This document shows, one piece after another, positions 1 to 6,271 of a DNA stretch of 7,656 nt. How positions within the stretch are numbered: the first letter of the stretch is position 1; the number at the start of each line of letters is the position of its first letter. The notes under the pieces are model-generated. The model made no database searches. It was given only the letters and a program-made list of their open reading frames with translations, and had not been told where the DNA came from. Source of the DNA: an uncultured Lachnospiraceae bacterium. GTDB taxonomy: Bacteria; Bacillota; Clostridia; Lachnospirales; Lachnospiraceae. The position numbers and the translations under genes were made by a program. The stretch is taken from contig CABQGZ010000147.1 in NCBI GenBank assembly GCA_902463835.1, forward strand, positions 1 to 7,656, given 5' to 3'.

Positions 1-242
1 CCGTAAAGCAGCGCAAACCCGCTGATTCCAAGGGTTCCGAGTGTCAAAAAGCTTACCGGATTCAGTCCCACAGACACAGAAATCCCCTGCATTTCCAAAA
101 AAGTATTACAAAAAAAGATGCTGACAAGCCCCACCGCTGACCGTACCAGGAAATGAAAAACCGCCTTGGACTTCTGCTTCAATCCTCCGATCACAAGCAC
201 CAACACACAGATTGCAATAATCGCGATTCCACCATACTCCAT
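1..242 (-). CDS. bofA: BofA-family protein (pro-sigma-K processing inhibitor family), 3' part outside window
   Basis: Only the first 80 codons lie in the window; the gene continues past position 1. Read leftward from ATG at 242, the protein starts MEYGGIAIIAICVLVLVIGG, a membrane segment at about residues 4-20. A second hydrophobic stretch follows near residues 34-48, then the motif NPVSFLTLGTLGISGFALLY near the truncated end. That Asn-x-Val...Gly-x-Leu-Gly-Ile-x-Gly pattern and the short two-helix layout fit the BofA family. In Bacillus subtilis BofA holds the SpoIVFB protease inactive in the outer forespore membrane, delaying sigma-K activation. Clostridial homologues are often present without a demonstrated role. 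A GGGGG Shine-Dalgarno-like run lies at 254-250, 7 nt before the ATG. The adjacent DUF2508 gene supports the call, since yaaL and bofA are neighbours in bacilli, although here the two diverge. Family assignment is good; function in this organism is inference. Confidence 0.82.
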   Translation of the reverse strand, partial: MEYGGIAIIAICVLVLVIGGLKQKSKAVFHFLVRSAVGLVSIFFCNTFLEMQGISVSVGLNPVSFLTLGTLGISGFALLY

Positions 243-357
243 TTTCTGTCCCCCACTTCCCGGACCAGCTGTCAGTATCGCCGCCTTGGCGCAGAACATG
301 TCAGCCGCACCGTTCTCTGTTTCAATATATACAAAAGAATTTTTTTTATTCCGTTTT

Positions 358-387
358 TTGTATAGATTGGAAATTTCTGATTATACT
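358..387 (+). promoter_or_regulatory. Probable sigma-A promoter for the yaaL-family gene
   Basis: TTGTAT at 358-363 and TATACT at 382-387 are separated by 18 bp, a reasonable match to the -35/-10 consensus in a very AT-rich stretch. Transcription would start near 394-396 and leave a short leader before the gene at 432. No equally good promoter was found for the leftward bofA gene in this 189-bp divergent gap. Confidence 0.45.
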
Positions 388-431
388 TAGTAAAAAGAGG
401 TAATTTGTTACCGTAAAAGGAAGGGATAGCT

Positions 432-656
432 TTGATTCGTTTTTTTAAACAGACTCCTACAAACGATGGAACCTATGCGTTACTTTTAGATGATTTGAAA
501 AGAACAAAAAGTGAACTGGATCTGGCCAATGCAAACTTTGAGCATGTGGTGGAGCCGGATCTTATCGACAGCTGCATCTACCAGGTCAATGCCATGCAGC
601 TGCGGTATAAATTCCTACTGGGGCGGGTGAAGGAGATGGGGGAACTGAGGGTTTAG
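432..656 (+). CDS. yaaL: DUF2508 / YaaL-family small protein
   Basis: A 74-residue soluble protein with a short hydrophobic start (MIRFFKQ), then a charged, mostly helical body. The stretch FEHVVEPDLIDSCIYQVNAMQLRYKFLLGRVKE is typical of DUF2508/YaaL proteins, whose conserved part is a central Glu-Pro-(Asp/Ser)-hydrophobic turn followed by a helix ending in (A)xxRYxxLL. The molecular role of the family is unknown; in bacilli the gene sits between recR and bofA. The start is TTG at 432, chosen because AGGAAGGGA at 418-426 is a strong ribosome binding site 5 nt upstream and no ATG fits. The neighbour to the left is bofA, but diverging rather than downstream, and recR is not seen. Right of the stop the repeat block begins at once, with no clear intrinsic terminator. 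Confidence 0.85.
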   Translation: MIRFFKQTPTNDGTYALLLDDLKRTKSELDLANANFEHVVEPDLIDSCIYQVNAMQLRYKFLLGRVKEMGELRV

Positions 657-873
657 CGGCACAAGGGCATGAGTTCTAATTGCAGCGAAGGGACGCCGCT
701 TGGACAGGTGCATAGTCCAAAATAAACTGGGGCAACATTGCGGTGAACTAATCGCCAACTACGACTAAGACGCTCAGGAGAGCCTTCGCGCCGCCCAGCA
801 ATAAATACAGCTTTCCGCAAGTCAGCAGATTTGGCTGGCGCATGGTTTACAACCTGCCAATAATCCAGCCCCG

Positions 874-1089
874 GCGAAAAGGTGTCCCCACTTGCAGTTA
901 AAACAGCCCCAGGTAAGATACCCACCCATACTCAGACCCTTGCAAGACGTCGGCACTTAGCGAACAGACCATGAAATGGGCTGTGAGGTTAGTGTCCGCT
1001 ACGTCTGTGCCTGGAGCGAGAGCGCGTCTGATATGGGTGGGTATCTTACCTGGGGCGGTGCTTATTTCCATTCCAGGACACCTTTTCGC
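874..1089. repeat. Long structured inverted repeat (cruciform or RNA hairpin candidate)
   Basis: Two pairs of arms are perfect. The first is a 25-bp inverted repeat, 906-930 against 1032-1056. The second is a 14-bp outer pair, 874-887 (GCGAAAAGGTGTCC) against 1076-1089 (GGACACCTTTTCGC). The unpaired gaps between the two pairs are nearly equal, 18 and 19 nt. Inside the 101-nt loop is a further nested stem: GACGT 946-950 with ACGTC 1001-1005, CGG 951-953 with CCG 996-998, CACT 954-957 with AGTG 991-994, CAG 965-967 with CTG 981-983, and CCAT 969-972 with ATGG 976-979. In all about 58 base pairs could form over 216 nt. There is no T-run directly after either side, so simple intrinsic termination is not obvious. 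Confidence 0.85.
953..1037 (+). repeat. Interspersed repeat family, copy A
   Basis: About 85 bases, opening GCACTTAGC and passing through TTAGTGTCCGCTACG and TGGAGCGAGAGCGCGTCTGA, recur in inverted orientation at the right end of the window (7656-7571). The last 47 aligned bases differ at only about three positions, the 5' half is more divergent, and there is one single-base indel in the hairpin loop. It forms the loop region and inner right arm of the long inverted repeat. Confidence 0.85.
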
Positions 1090-1130
1090 TGGGGCGTCCC
1101 CTTCGCCGGAAATTTATTTTCCTTACTGCG

Positions 1131-3626
1131 TCAATCCAAATATCCCAGGAAGACGTTGCCCTCCTTTTCAAACATCTCCTCGCTGTCCTTTTGGCCTTTC
1201 CGGCTAGTGGTGTTGGTGGCGGGGTTGTACAGGATCACATTGCGCTCGTCGTACCCTACGATCAGCACCGGGGTTCCGCCTTCCCCTCTGGCATAGACCG
1301 GGTTTCCCTGGGCTACATAATACAACACCTGGATGACCGAGCATCCGGTCAGATCCAGAACCCGGGCCAAAGGCATAGCCTCCTCAAGAATCTCCTGGGC
1401 AGATGCACCTGCACCGGTCAGAGCACCCATATCAAAGCTGATGTTCTCTGTCTTTAAAATAGCCATAAGAGATCGCTCCATCATGCCTGCTGCGGCGTCT
1501 GCCTGCTCCCGGCTCAACACCGCCTGCTGCGCCACAGAAATGTTGGAGGCTCTTCCTCTCCTCCAGATATACTGCTGATTATCCAGAAGAACAACACCCG
1601 ACAATTGATCTGCAGCAGCGATAGCCTCCGACACATGTTCTGTGCAAAGGGCTACTTCTCCCGCTCCATACACGTAATAGCGGCCGGTCGCTGGCTCTGC
1701 GTCAAGAGATACCTGATTTTTGTCCTCCAGAACCACCAGCTTTGGCGTCAGAATCTGCGGCGTCTTTTTTCGAAGCTCCTTGTTGGTAGTCAGGGACACC
1801 AGCGTCTGCTTTGAGCCCTTCACTACCGTCTCCACCCGGGTGGTTAAGGATGCCTCAATCTCATGGCTCTTGATGGCATCATCCTCCATCTGCCGCAGGG
1901 TATCGCCTTCCTTCCTGGCCCGCTTTAGGAATACAGTGGCATTCTCCACATAGGCCTCAGTGATATAACAGCCGGATTTTTCATATTCCTTGATCACATT
2001 CCGTTCCTTGTCCGCGATCTGAATCTTGCGGATCAAACCATTTTCTTCCCGATCTGTGATTCCATAGACAAAATCACTGTCAATAAAGCCAATGGGACAG
2101 ATGATTTCGCCCAAAGCCCCCGAAATCTCCCACTGCTTCTCGCTTTCCAGGTCTGTGATGACAGCACTGTGGTCTGCCCCCGGCTCACGCCATGCAATGT
2201 ACCTTCCATCCCCGGAGACCGCGCAGTTATCTGCTGCCAGTCCCGATTGAACCACCTCGGCTGAGCCGTCTTCCCGGCTGATCTTGTAAAAATCTCCCTC
2301 CGCCATCATGTAAAAGCTGCCTTTCTCACTGGTGTAAAACAGCTTTGCCCAATTCTCCTTCTGTACCTGATATGGCTCCCCGTTGGAAATAAACAGCTCC
2401 TCCGCCACGGAATTGGCAGAGCTGTCATAATGGTACAGTCCGATGCCCGTATACCCCTCATGCTCCCCGCGATTCATATAGCCGTACACTACAAAATCTA
2501 TATTTCCTGATTCATCGACCTTGATAATGCGGATGTCATGATTTGGATTGTTCTCACGGTCACCAATCCCCTCCACCTCCCGGAAGCTGAACACCAGCGA
2601 CATCTGGTTGGTTCCGCTGTTGTAGCTCCACAGATCCCCCTCCTGGGTGAAGCTGATCACAGAGGCACTCTCATTTGTCTTATAGGAGACATCACCATCC
2701 CGAATGCCTAAAAGCAATCCGTTTGTCATAAGATTGTCGCCGCTTCCCCGGAAGATCTCATTCATGGTTCTGTGGTAATCCAGCAGATACATGCGGCTGT
2801 TGCTTGCGCCGTACCGCACCCGATAGTATTCTTCCACATTGTAGAATTCCGTCTCTCCGTTTTGCCCGATAGAGGTCATCACATAATTCAGAGTAATCAC
2901 ATTAAAATTGCTGCTGATCTCCTGGAACGCAGGAATTGGCTCCTCCAGCACCTCTCCCTGAAAATCGGCCCAGCCCAGCTGTTTCATGCTGGAATGAATC
3001 GTCACCTGGTGCAATGTGGTGTTATCCCCCTCCTTGTTGGATTCCATGTAGGTAGCCAGCTGGCCTACCGCCTCCGGGTCAAAGGTTTTTCGATGAAAAT
3101 CCAGGGCGAAATCAATCGTTTCGTCCACATAGCTGTCTTTGGTGCAGATAAGTCTTGTATAATAACGGATCTTTTCCCCGCCGCATTCCAGCGTGATGAT
3201 CAAGCGGTATTCCTGATTCTGCTCCAGGAGATTCTGTATGTGAAACTCTGTGGATATCTCCCCGCCCGTCTGACTATATCCGTCAATCTGCGTCTGCTCC
3301 AGCAGCCGTTCCATATCCAGGGAACGCACTTCGTAGGAAATCTCCTCCACATGATTCTGGTAAGCCTGAATCTCCACCGGCAGCACCATGTCCTCCCCCA
3401 GAGGCGTTATAGTGTCCCGGATATTGACTGCGTTCATATCGCCGTAGTATCCAAACAACCGGTTGATGGATGTCTCCCCCTTTTTCAGAGAGACCACCGG
3501 CAGTGTGGCCGATTTCATCTCCGAGGTCAGATCTACCTGGTCCGTGCCGGTGAGAAAGCTGATCCCCGCCAGGGAAAAGAGGAATACCAGCGCCAACACA
3601 ACCACACGCAATATCTTCTTATTCAT
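1131..3626 (-). CDS. Membrane-anchored extracytoplasmic protein with degenerate C39-like C-terminal domain (function unknown)
   Basis: An 831-residue protein I cannot assign to a characterised family. Residues about 6-26 form one membrane segment after a Lys-Lys-containing start. No lipobox cysteine follows, so it is probably an uncleaved signal anchor with the rest outside. Residues about 60-310 are soluble and mixed. Residues about 320-560 carry repeated beta-strand/turn patterns such as QEGDLWSY, KGSFYMMAEGDFYKISREDG and SGDGRYIAWRE that resemble a TolB/WD-like propeller. Residues about 711-831 resemble a C39-type papain-fold domain: a helix AAAGMMERSLMAILKTENIS, then GNPVYARGEGG and PVLIVGYDERNVILYNP. 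The family's usual Cys and His positions appear to be Ala and Thr/Pro here, which suggests a non-catalytic domain. The ATG at 3626 has AGGAGGG at 3638-3632. It overlaps the upstream methyltransferase gene by 8 bp, indicating translational coupling. The coding call is firm; the domain readings are by eye. Confidence 0.88.
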   Translation of the reverse strand: MNKKILRVVVLALVFLFSLAGISFLTGTDQVDLTSEMKSATLPVVSLKKGETSINRLFGYYGDMNAVNIRDTITPLGEDMVLPVEIQAYQNHVEEISYEVRSLDMERLLEQTQIDGYSQTGGEISTEFHIQNLLEQNQEYRLIITLECGGEKIRYYTRLICTKDSYVDETIDFALDFHRKTFDPEAVGQLATYMESNKEGDNTTLHQVTIHSSMKQLGWADFQGEVLEEPIPAFQEISSNFNVITLNYVMTSIGQNGETEFYNVEEYYRVRYGASNSRMYLLDYHRTMNEIFRGSGDNLMTNGLLLGIRDGDVSYKTNESASVISFTQEGDLWSYNSGTNQMSLVFSFREVEGIGDRENNPNHDIRIIKVDESGNIDFVVYGYMNRGEHEGYTGIGLYHYDSSANSVAEELFISNGEPYQVQKENWAKLFYTSEKGSFYMMAEGDFYKISREDGSAEVVQSGLAADNCAVSGDGRYIAWREPGADHSAVITDLESEKQWEISGALGEIICPIGFIDSDFVYGITDREENGLIRKIQIADKERNVIKEYEKSGCYITEAYVENATVFLKRARKEGDTLRQMEDDAIKSHEIEASLTTRVETVVKGSKQTLVSLTTNKELRKKTPQILTPKLVVLEDKNQVSLDAEPATGRYYVYGAGEVALCTEHVSEAIAAADQLSGVVLLDNQQYIWRRGRASNISVAQQAVLSREQADAAAGMMERSLMAILKTENISFDMGALTGAGASAQEILEEAMPLARVLDLTGCSVIQVLYYVAQGNPVYARGEGGTPVLIVGYDERNVILYNPATNTTSRKGQKDSEEMFEKEGNVFLGYLD

Positions 3627-4863
3627 CGCTGCCCTCCTGTTCTATCTGCTTACCAACCAACACCGGCTCGCTTTCTTCTATCTGCTCATTCACCAACGCC
3701 GGCTCGCTTTCTTCTATCTCCCCCTGCAGCACCGCCAATGTAGGTTTTACATGCAAAAAATCCATCAGCTCCCGGCAGGAGGATTCCTTCGCCATATTCT
3801 TTCCTTTTACCGCCCGGATCAGTATATTCTTGGGCGTATGCTCCATATCAATAAATTCCAGAATCTGCACCTCATATCCCTTGCGCTCCAGAAGCTGTGC
3901 CCGCAGGGCGTCTGTGAAGAGCGCTGCCATCCGCTCTTTGATCAGACCGTACCGGAACACCGACCCTAAGATTTCATTTTCCATCTGCCCGTTCAGCTCA
4001 TGCTGACAGCAGGGAACAGACAAGATCACCTTGGCCCCCCACCGGATGGCCTTGTCCAGGGCGTAGTCCGTGGCCGTGTCACAGGCGTGCAGCGTGACCA
4101 CCATATCCACCTGGCTCACCCCTTCGTACCCGGCGATATCACCCACATAAAATTTCAGGCTCTCATAGCCGTATTTCTCCGCCAGCCGGTTGCAGTGGGC
4201 AATCACATCTGCCTTCAGATCAAGGCCGGTAATCTGCACCGCATATCCCTTCAGTTCCTTCAGATAATAGTACATGGCAAAGGTCAGATACGATTTTCCA
4301 CAGCCAAAATCCAGAATCGTCACCTCCCGGTCCTTTGGCAGCTTCGGCAGCACATCCTCGATAAATTCCAGGAAACGGTTGATCTGACGGAATTTATCGT
4401 ACTGGGCATGGACAATCTTTCCCTCCTTTGTCATAACCCCAAGATCAATCAGAAATTCCACCTTCAGATCCGGTTCTAAAATATACTTTTTCTTTCGGTT
4501 GTGGGATAGATCCGCCGGCCGCATCGTACAGGAGCCGCACTTTGCAGCGGGCTTCTCCTTGATGGTAAGCTTCCCTTTTTTGCTGGCAAGAACATGAGCC
4601 TGTCCTCCAACTCCTGAAAGCTCCATCTGGCGGTACTTTTCCATCCATTCACAAACCTGATCCACCGCCTCCCGGCGCTCCATATTTCTATGATACACTT
4701 TGTTTTCCTTATATTCACTGGACTGAAACATCAACTGACCCTTCAGAACCACCGGACGGATATGAATCTTTGACGCAGCCTCCTTCTCCCTGGAGCCGCT
4801 TAAGATCACCCTTGTCAATGTCTCTGTCATATACCGATATAAAAGTTCCCTAAGCTCTTCCAT
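3619..4863 (-). CDS. Class I SAM-dependent methyltransferase (Methyltransf_32-like)
   Basis: A 414-residue cytosolic protein. A conserved Cys motif (KCGSCTMRPADLSHNRKKKY, about residues 108-127) precedes a Rossmann methyltransferase core. The core has motif I ILDFGCGKSYL (183-193), the SAM-binding acidic strand ITGLD (211-215), GDI (241-243), LHACDTATDYAL (258-269) and SVPCCQHE (282-289). HACD plus (V)PCC is characteristic of the Methyltransf_32 group that also includes eukaryotic METTL25-like proteins. The substrate is unknown; RNA is a plausible guess only. The C-terminus (from about 380) is an acidic tail with a duplicated 12-residue unit. A GTG at 4869 is also in frame, but AAGGAG at 4877-4872 lies only 2 nt from it and 8 nt from the ATG at 4863, so I chose the ATG. 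It is first in a two-gene operon with the 831-residue protein gene, overlapping it by 8 bp. Confidence 0.88.
   Translation of the reverse strand: MEELRELLYRYMTETLTRVILSGSREKEAASKIHIRPVVLKGQLMFQSSEYKENKVYHRNMERREAVDQVCEWMEKYRQMELSGVGGQAHVLASKKGKLTIKEKPAAKCGSCTMRPADLSHNRKKKYILEPDLKVEFLIDLGVMTKEGKIVHAQYDKFRQINRFLEFIEDVLPKLPKDREVTILDFGCGKSYLTFAMYYYLKELKGYAVQITGLDLKADVIAHCNRLAEKYGYESLKFYVGDIAGYEGVSQVDMVVTLHACDTATDYALDKAIRWGAKVILSVPCCQHELNGQMENEILGSVFRYGLIKERMAALFTDALRAQLLERKGYEVQILEFIDMEHTPKNILIRAVKGKNMAKESSCRELMDFLHVKPTLAVLQGEIEESEPALVNEQIEESEPVLVGKQIEQEGSDE
3641..3712 (-). repeat. 36-bp tandem duplication inside the methyltransferase C-terminus
   Basis: Two adjacent in-frame 36-bp units, 3641-3676 and 3677-3712, differ at only a few positions, and a partial third unit follows (3713-3721). 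They encode the repeated 12-residue unit QIEESEP(A/V)LV(N/G)(E/K) at the acidic C-terminal tail. The repeat keeps the frame and lies after the catalytic core. Confidence 0.85.
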
Positions 4864-4907
4864 TTTCACCGCTCCTTACACACAGTACAGTTATACAATG
4901 CATTTAT

Positions 4908-4936
4908 ATTGTAGCACACCTTTTTTCGAAATGGAA
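4908..4936 (-). promoter_or_regulatory. Probable promoter for the methyltransferase operon
   Basis: On the minus strand, an extended -10 element TGCTACAAT (4916-4908) is preceded by a weak -35, TTCCAT (4936-4931), with a 17-bp spacer. The TG dinucleotide one base upstream of the -10 can offset a poor -35. A start near 4901 would leave a leader of about 38 nt carrying the AAGGAG ribosome binding site. Confidence 0.5.
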
Positions 4937-4967
4937 CGTTTTTCTTCTTTTTCCATATGAAAACCCC

Positions 4968-4996
4968 TTGACAACCCGCACACTTTCCTATATCAT
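4968..4996 (+). promoter_or_regulatory. Strong sigma-A promoter for the phosphoribosyltransferase-codB operon
   Basis: A perfect -35 TTGACA (4968-4973), an exact 17-bp spacer and a -10 TATCAT (4991-4996, five of six consensus bases). Transcription would begin around 5003-5004, giving a leader of about 150 nt before the ATG at 5156. This promoter and the leftward one at 4936-4908 point away from each other with their -35 elements about 30 bp apart. Confidence 0.7.
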
Positions 4997-5012
4997 TTTT
5001 TTAATGAATTAC

Positions 5013-5111
5013 GGAATATCAGCAGACTACTGCCGTGCTGACCTTTCCATGGATGGTGGAATATCAGCAGACTGCTGCTGAGCTGGCTTTTCAACGGAGA
5101 AGAGCTGGCTT
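5013..5111 (+). repeat. 45-bp-period direct repeat in the operon leader
   Basis: GGAATATCAGCAGACT occurs identically at 5013-5028 and 5058-5073, and similarity continues for another 18 or so bases (5029-5046 against 5074-5091). Each copy holds a short dyad: GCAG-ACTA-CTGC (5022-5033) in the first and CAGCAG-A-CTGCTG (5065-5077) in the second. A 10-bp word GAGCTGGCTT is then repeated at 5080-5089 and 5102-5111. All of it lies inside the predicted 5' leader, downstream of the promoter, where a repressor or an RNA-level control could act. I recognise no known riboswitch or T-box here. Confidence 0.75.
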
Positions 5112-5155
5112 GTTTTTATGCCAAAATATAAACGCTTGATTTGGAGGATTTTCAA

Positions 5156-6244
5156 ATGACAAAATGGGATGAGGTCACACTGGTACCGGAATTTTCCGAG
5201 CTGGGAGTAGACTGTTACCGCCTGGATGGCGGAGATTACCAGAATGAGTATTACGTGGTATCAGAGGCGGAGACGCGCAAGCTTTTGAACGTGCCGGAGG
5301 TGGTGGGCTACGAGGTTTACCGCTGTCTGATCCCGTCCACCTCGCAGATGCTGTACTATTTTAAGGAACAGAAAAAACTGACCAGCGCCAACATTCTCTC
5401 TATCTTAAGAGGGGCGCTCAACTATCCCCTGGAGGAAAGCTGCTACCGAGAGCACATCCGGGTACATGACATCAGCTTTCTCTCCAGCGAACGTGTCTTT
5501 GAGGCGGATACCATCGCCGGTCTGGAGATCAAATACAGCAAGCTGACCATGGTTCCCGACAGCACACTGCTCATCGGCGATATTATTGCCACCGGCGAGA
5601 CCCTGGTACACTGCCTGCGGTACGTGACGGATTTTTACCGGGAGCACGGTATGAAGCTGCGCAACATCATCATCTTCACCATCGGCGGCACCAAGGGGAT
5701 TGAACTCTTAGAGCGGCTCACCCTGGAGATCCGGGAATTCTGGCCGGATTTCGAAGGCTTTCTCGCCGTCTATTACGAAGGAATCTTTTCCACCTACGAG
5801 GACAAGGGCGTGTCCGGCATCAATCTGCCAGGGGTGGACTTCTTCTGGAAGGACGGCATCGTGGCTCCGGAATTCCGTCAGCAGACGCTGTCCATGCGCA
5901 ACCCGCTTTTTGAAAAATGTATTATCTACGACGGCGGCGCAAGGCGCTATGAGATCTACGCCCACGTGGAGGAGGTTCTGGAGTTCTGGGAGGGCATCCG
6001 GGCCAGAGCCGACAAGATTGACATGAAGGAGCTTCTGGACGAAAAGCTTGGCTATCCTACTCCTATCAACTACGAGGATTGGATTTGCCGCAATCATTAC
6101 GAGAAGATCAAACCTTCCCAGGCGAAGTGGCTCTATCGGCAGGAGCTTGGATATATTGAAGGTTTAAAGAACACCACAATTGCTGAGATTGCGGATGAAC
6201 GCATTCATGAGTTCCGTACAGCGCTGCGGAAATATATCATATAA
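5156..6244 (+). CDS. Type I phosphoribosyltransferase-family protein, orphan subgroup
   Basis: A 362-residue soluble protein. The core resembles a type I phosphoribosyltransferase: LSILRGAL (residues 81-88, like the hydrophobic-RG loop of nucleobase PRTases) and STLLIGDIIATGETL (136-150), which matches the PRPP-binding loop. It is followed by a strand and Gly-rich turn NIIIFTIGGTKG (170-181). The usual Asp-Asp pair of the loop is Gly-Asp here. The protein is longer than simple PRTases (about 180-230 residues) and has an extra C-terminal half of unknown fold. The start is ATG at 5156, because GGAGG at 5143-5147 lies 8 nt upstream; an in-frame TTG at 5141 overlaps that site and is unlikely. It is 27 bp upstream of codB with no promoter between, so co-transcription is likely. 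The substrate is unknown; a pyrimidine or related base is inferred from codB alone. Confidence 0.85.
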   Translation: MTKWDEVTLVPEFSELGVDCYRLDGGDYQNEYYVVSEAETRKLLNVPEVVGYEVYRCLIPSTSQMLYYFKEQKKLTSANILSILRGALNYPLEESCYREHIRVHDISFLSSERVFEADTIAGLEIKYSKLTMVPDSTLLIGDIIATGETLVHCLRYVTDFYREHGMKLRNIIIFTIGGTKGIELLERLTLEIREFWPDFEGFLAVYYEGIFSTYEDKGVSGINLPGVDFFWKDGIVAPEFRQQTLSMRNPLFEKCIIYDGGARRYEIYAHVEEVLEFWEGIRARADKIDMKELLDEKLGYPTPINYEDWICRNHYEKIKPSQAKWLYRQELGYIEGLKNTTIAEIADERIHEFRTALRKYII

Positions 6245-6271
6245 AAAATACCAAGGAAGGAAAAGAGTAAA

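Larger units (their letters stand above)
657..1130. repeat. Gene-free composite repeat block between convergent genes
   Basis: These 474 bases lie between the stop codons of yaaL (rightward) and the 831-residue protein gene (leftward). Open frames exist here (925-653 leftward; starts at 971 and 976 rightward), but they follow the repeat arms on both strands. They lack convincing ribosome binding sites and give low-complexity-like proteins rich in Arg, Ser, Pro and Cys, so I treat them as non-coding. The block contains a long hairpin (874-1089), a conserved unit shared with the right end of the window (953-1037), and a possible third arm (678-699) resembling 1090-1115 in inverted orientation. 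A smaller perfect hairpin lies at 700-720 (TTGGAC, 9-nt loop, GTCCAA); it has no T-run after it, so it is not a convincing terminator. Confidence 0.75.

Noticed and set aside
700..720. Perfect 6-bp hairpin as terminator of yaaL
   Set aside because: No T-run follows on the plus strand (AATAAACTGG), so an intrinsic terminator is not supported.
653..925. 90-residue open frame on the minus strand over the repeat block
   Set aside because: Its start lies inside the 25-bp inverted repeat arm, it has only a weak ribosome binding site, its end overlaps the yaaL stop, and related open frames appear on the other strand in the opposite arm. This is best explained as translation of a repeat. Its protein looked vaguely familiar as a recurrent hypothetical in Clostridia, which would fit repeats wrongly annotated as genes, but I cannot verify that.
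1085..1130. Terminator for the 831-residue protein operon
   Set aside because: Only short GC dyads (GGGGACGCCCC on the minus strand) with no T-run were found; read-through into the repeat or termination by its long hairpin remains possible.
657..1130. CRISPR array or insertion sequence
   Set aside because: The repeats are inverted and nested rather than regularly spaced, no transposase is present, and no target-site duplication could be defined.
971..1296. Rightward open frames starting at 971 and 976
   Set aside because: They begin in the hairpin loop of the repeat and run antisense into the 831-residue gene; no ribosome binding site was found.
2772..3743. 323-residue open frame antisense to the 831-residue gene
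   Set aside because: It lies opposite a well supported gene with a strong ribosome binding site. Its composition (many His, Gln, Leu, Arg) is typical of an antisense shadow.
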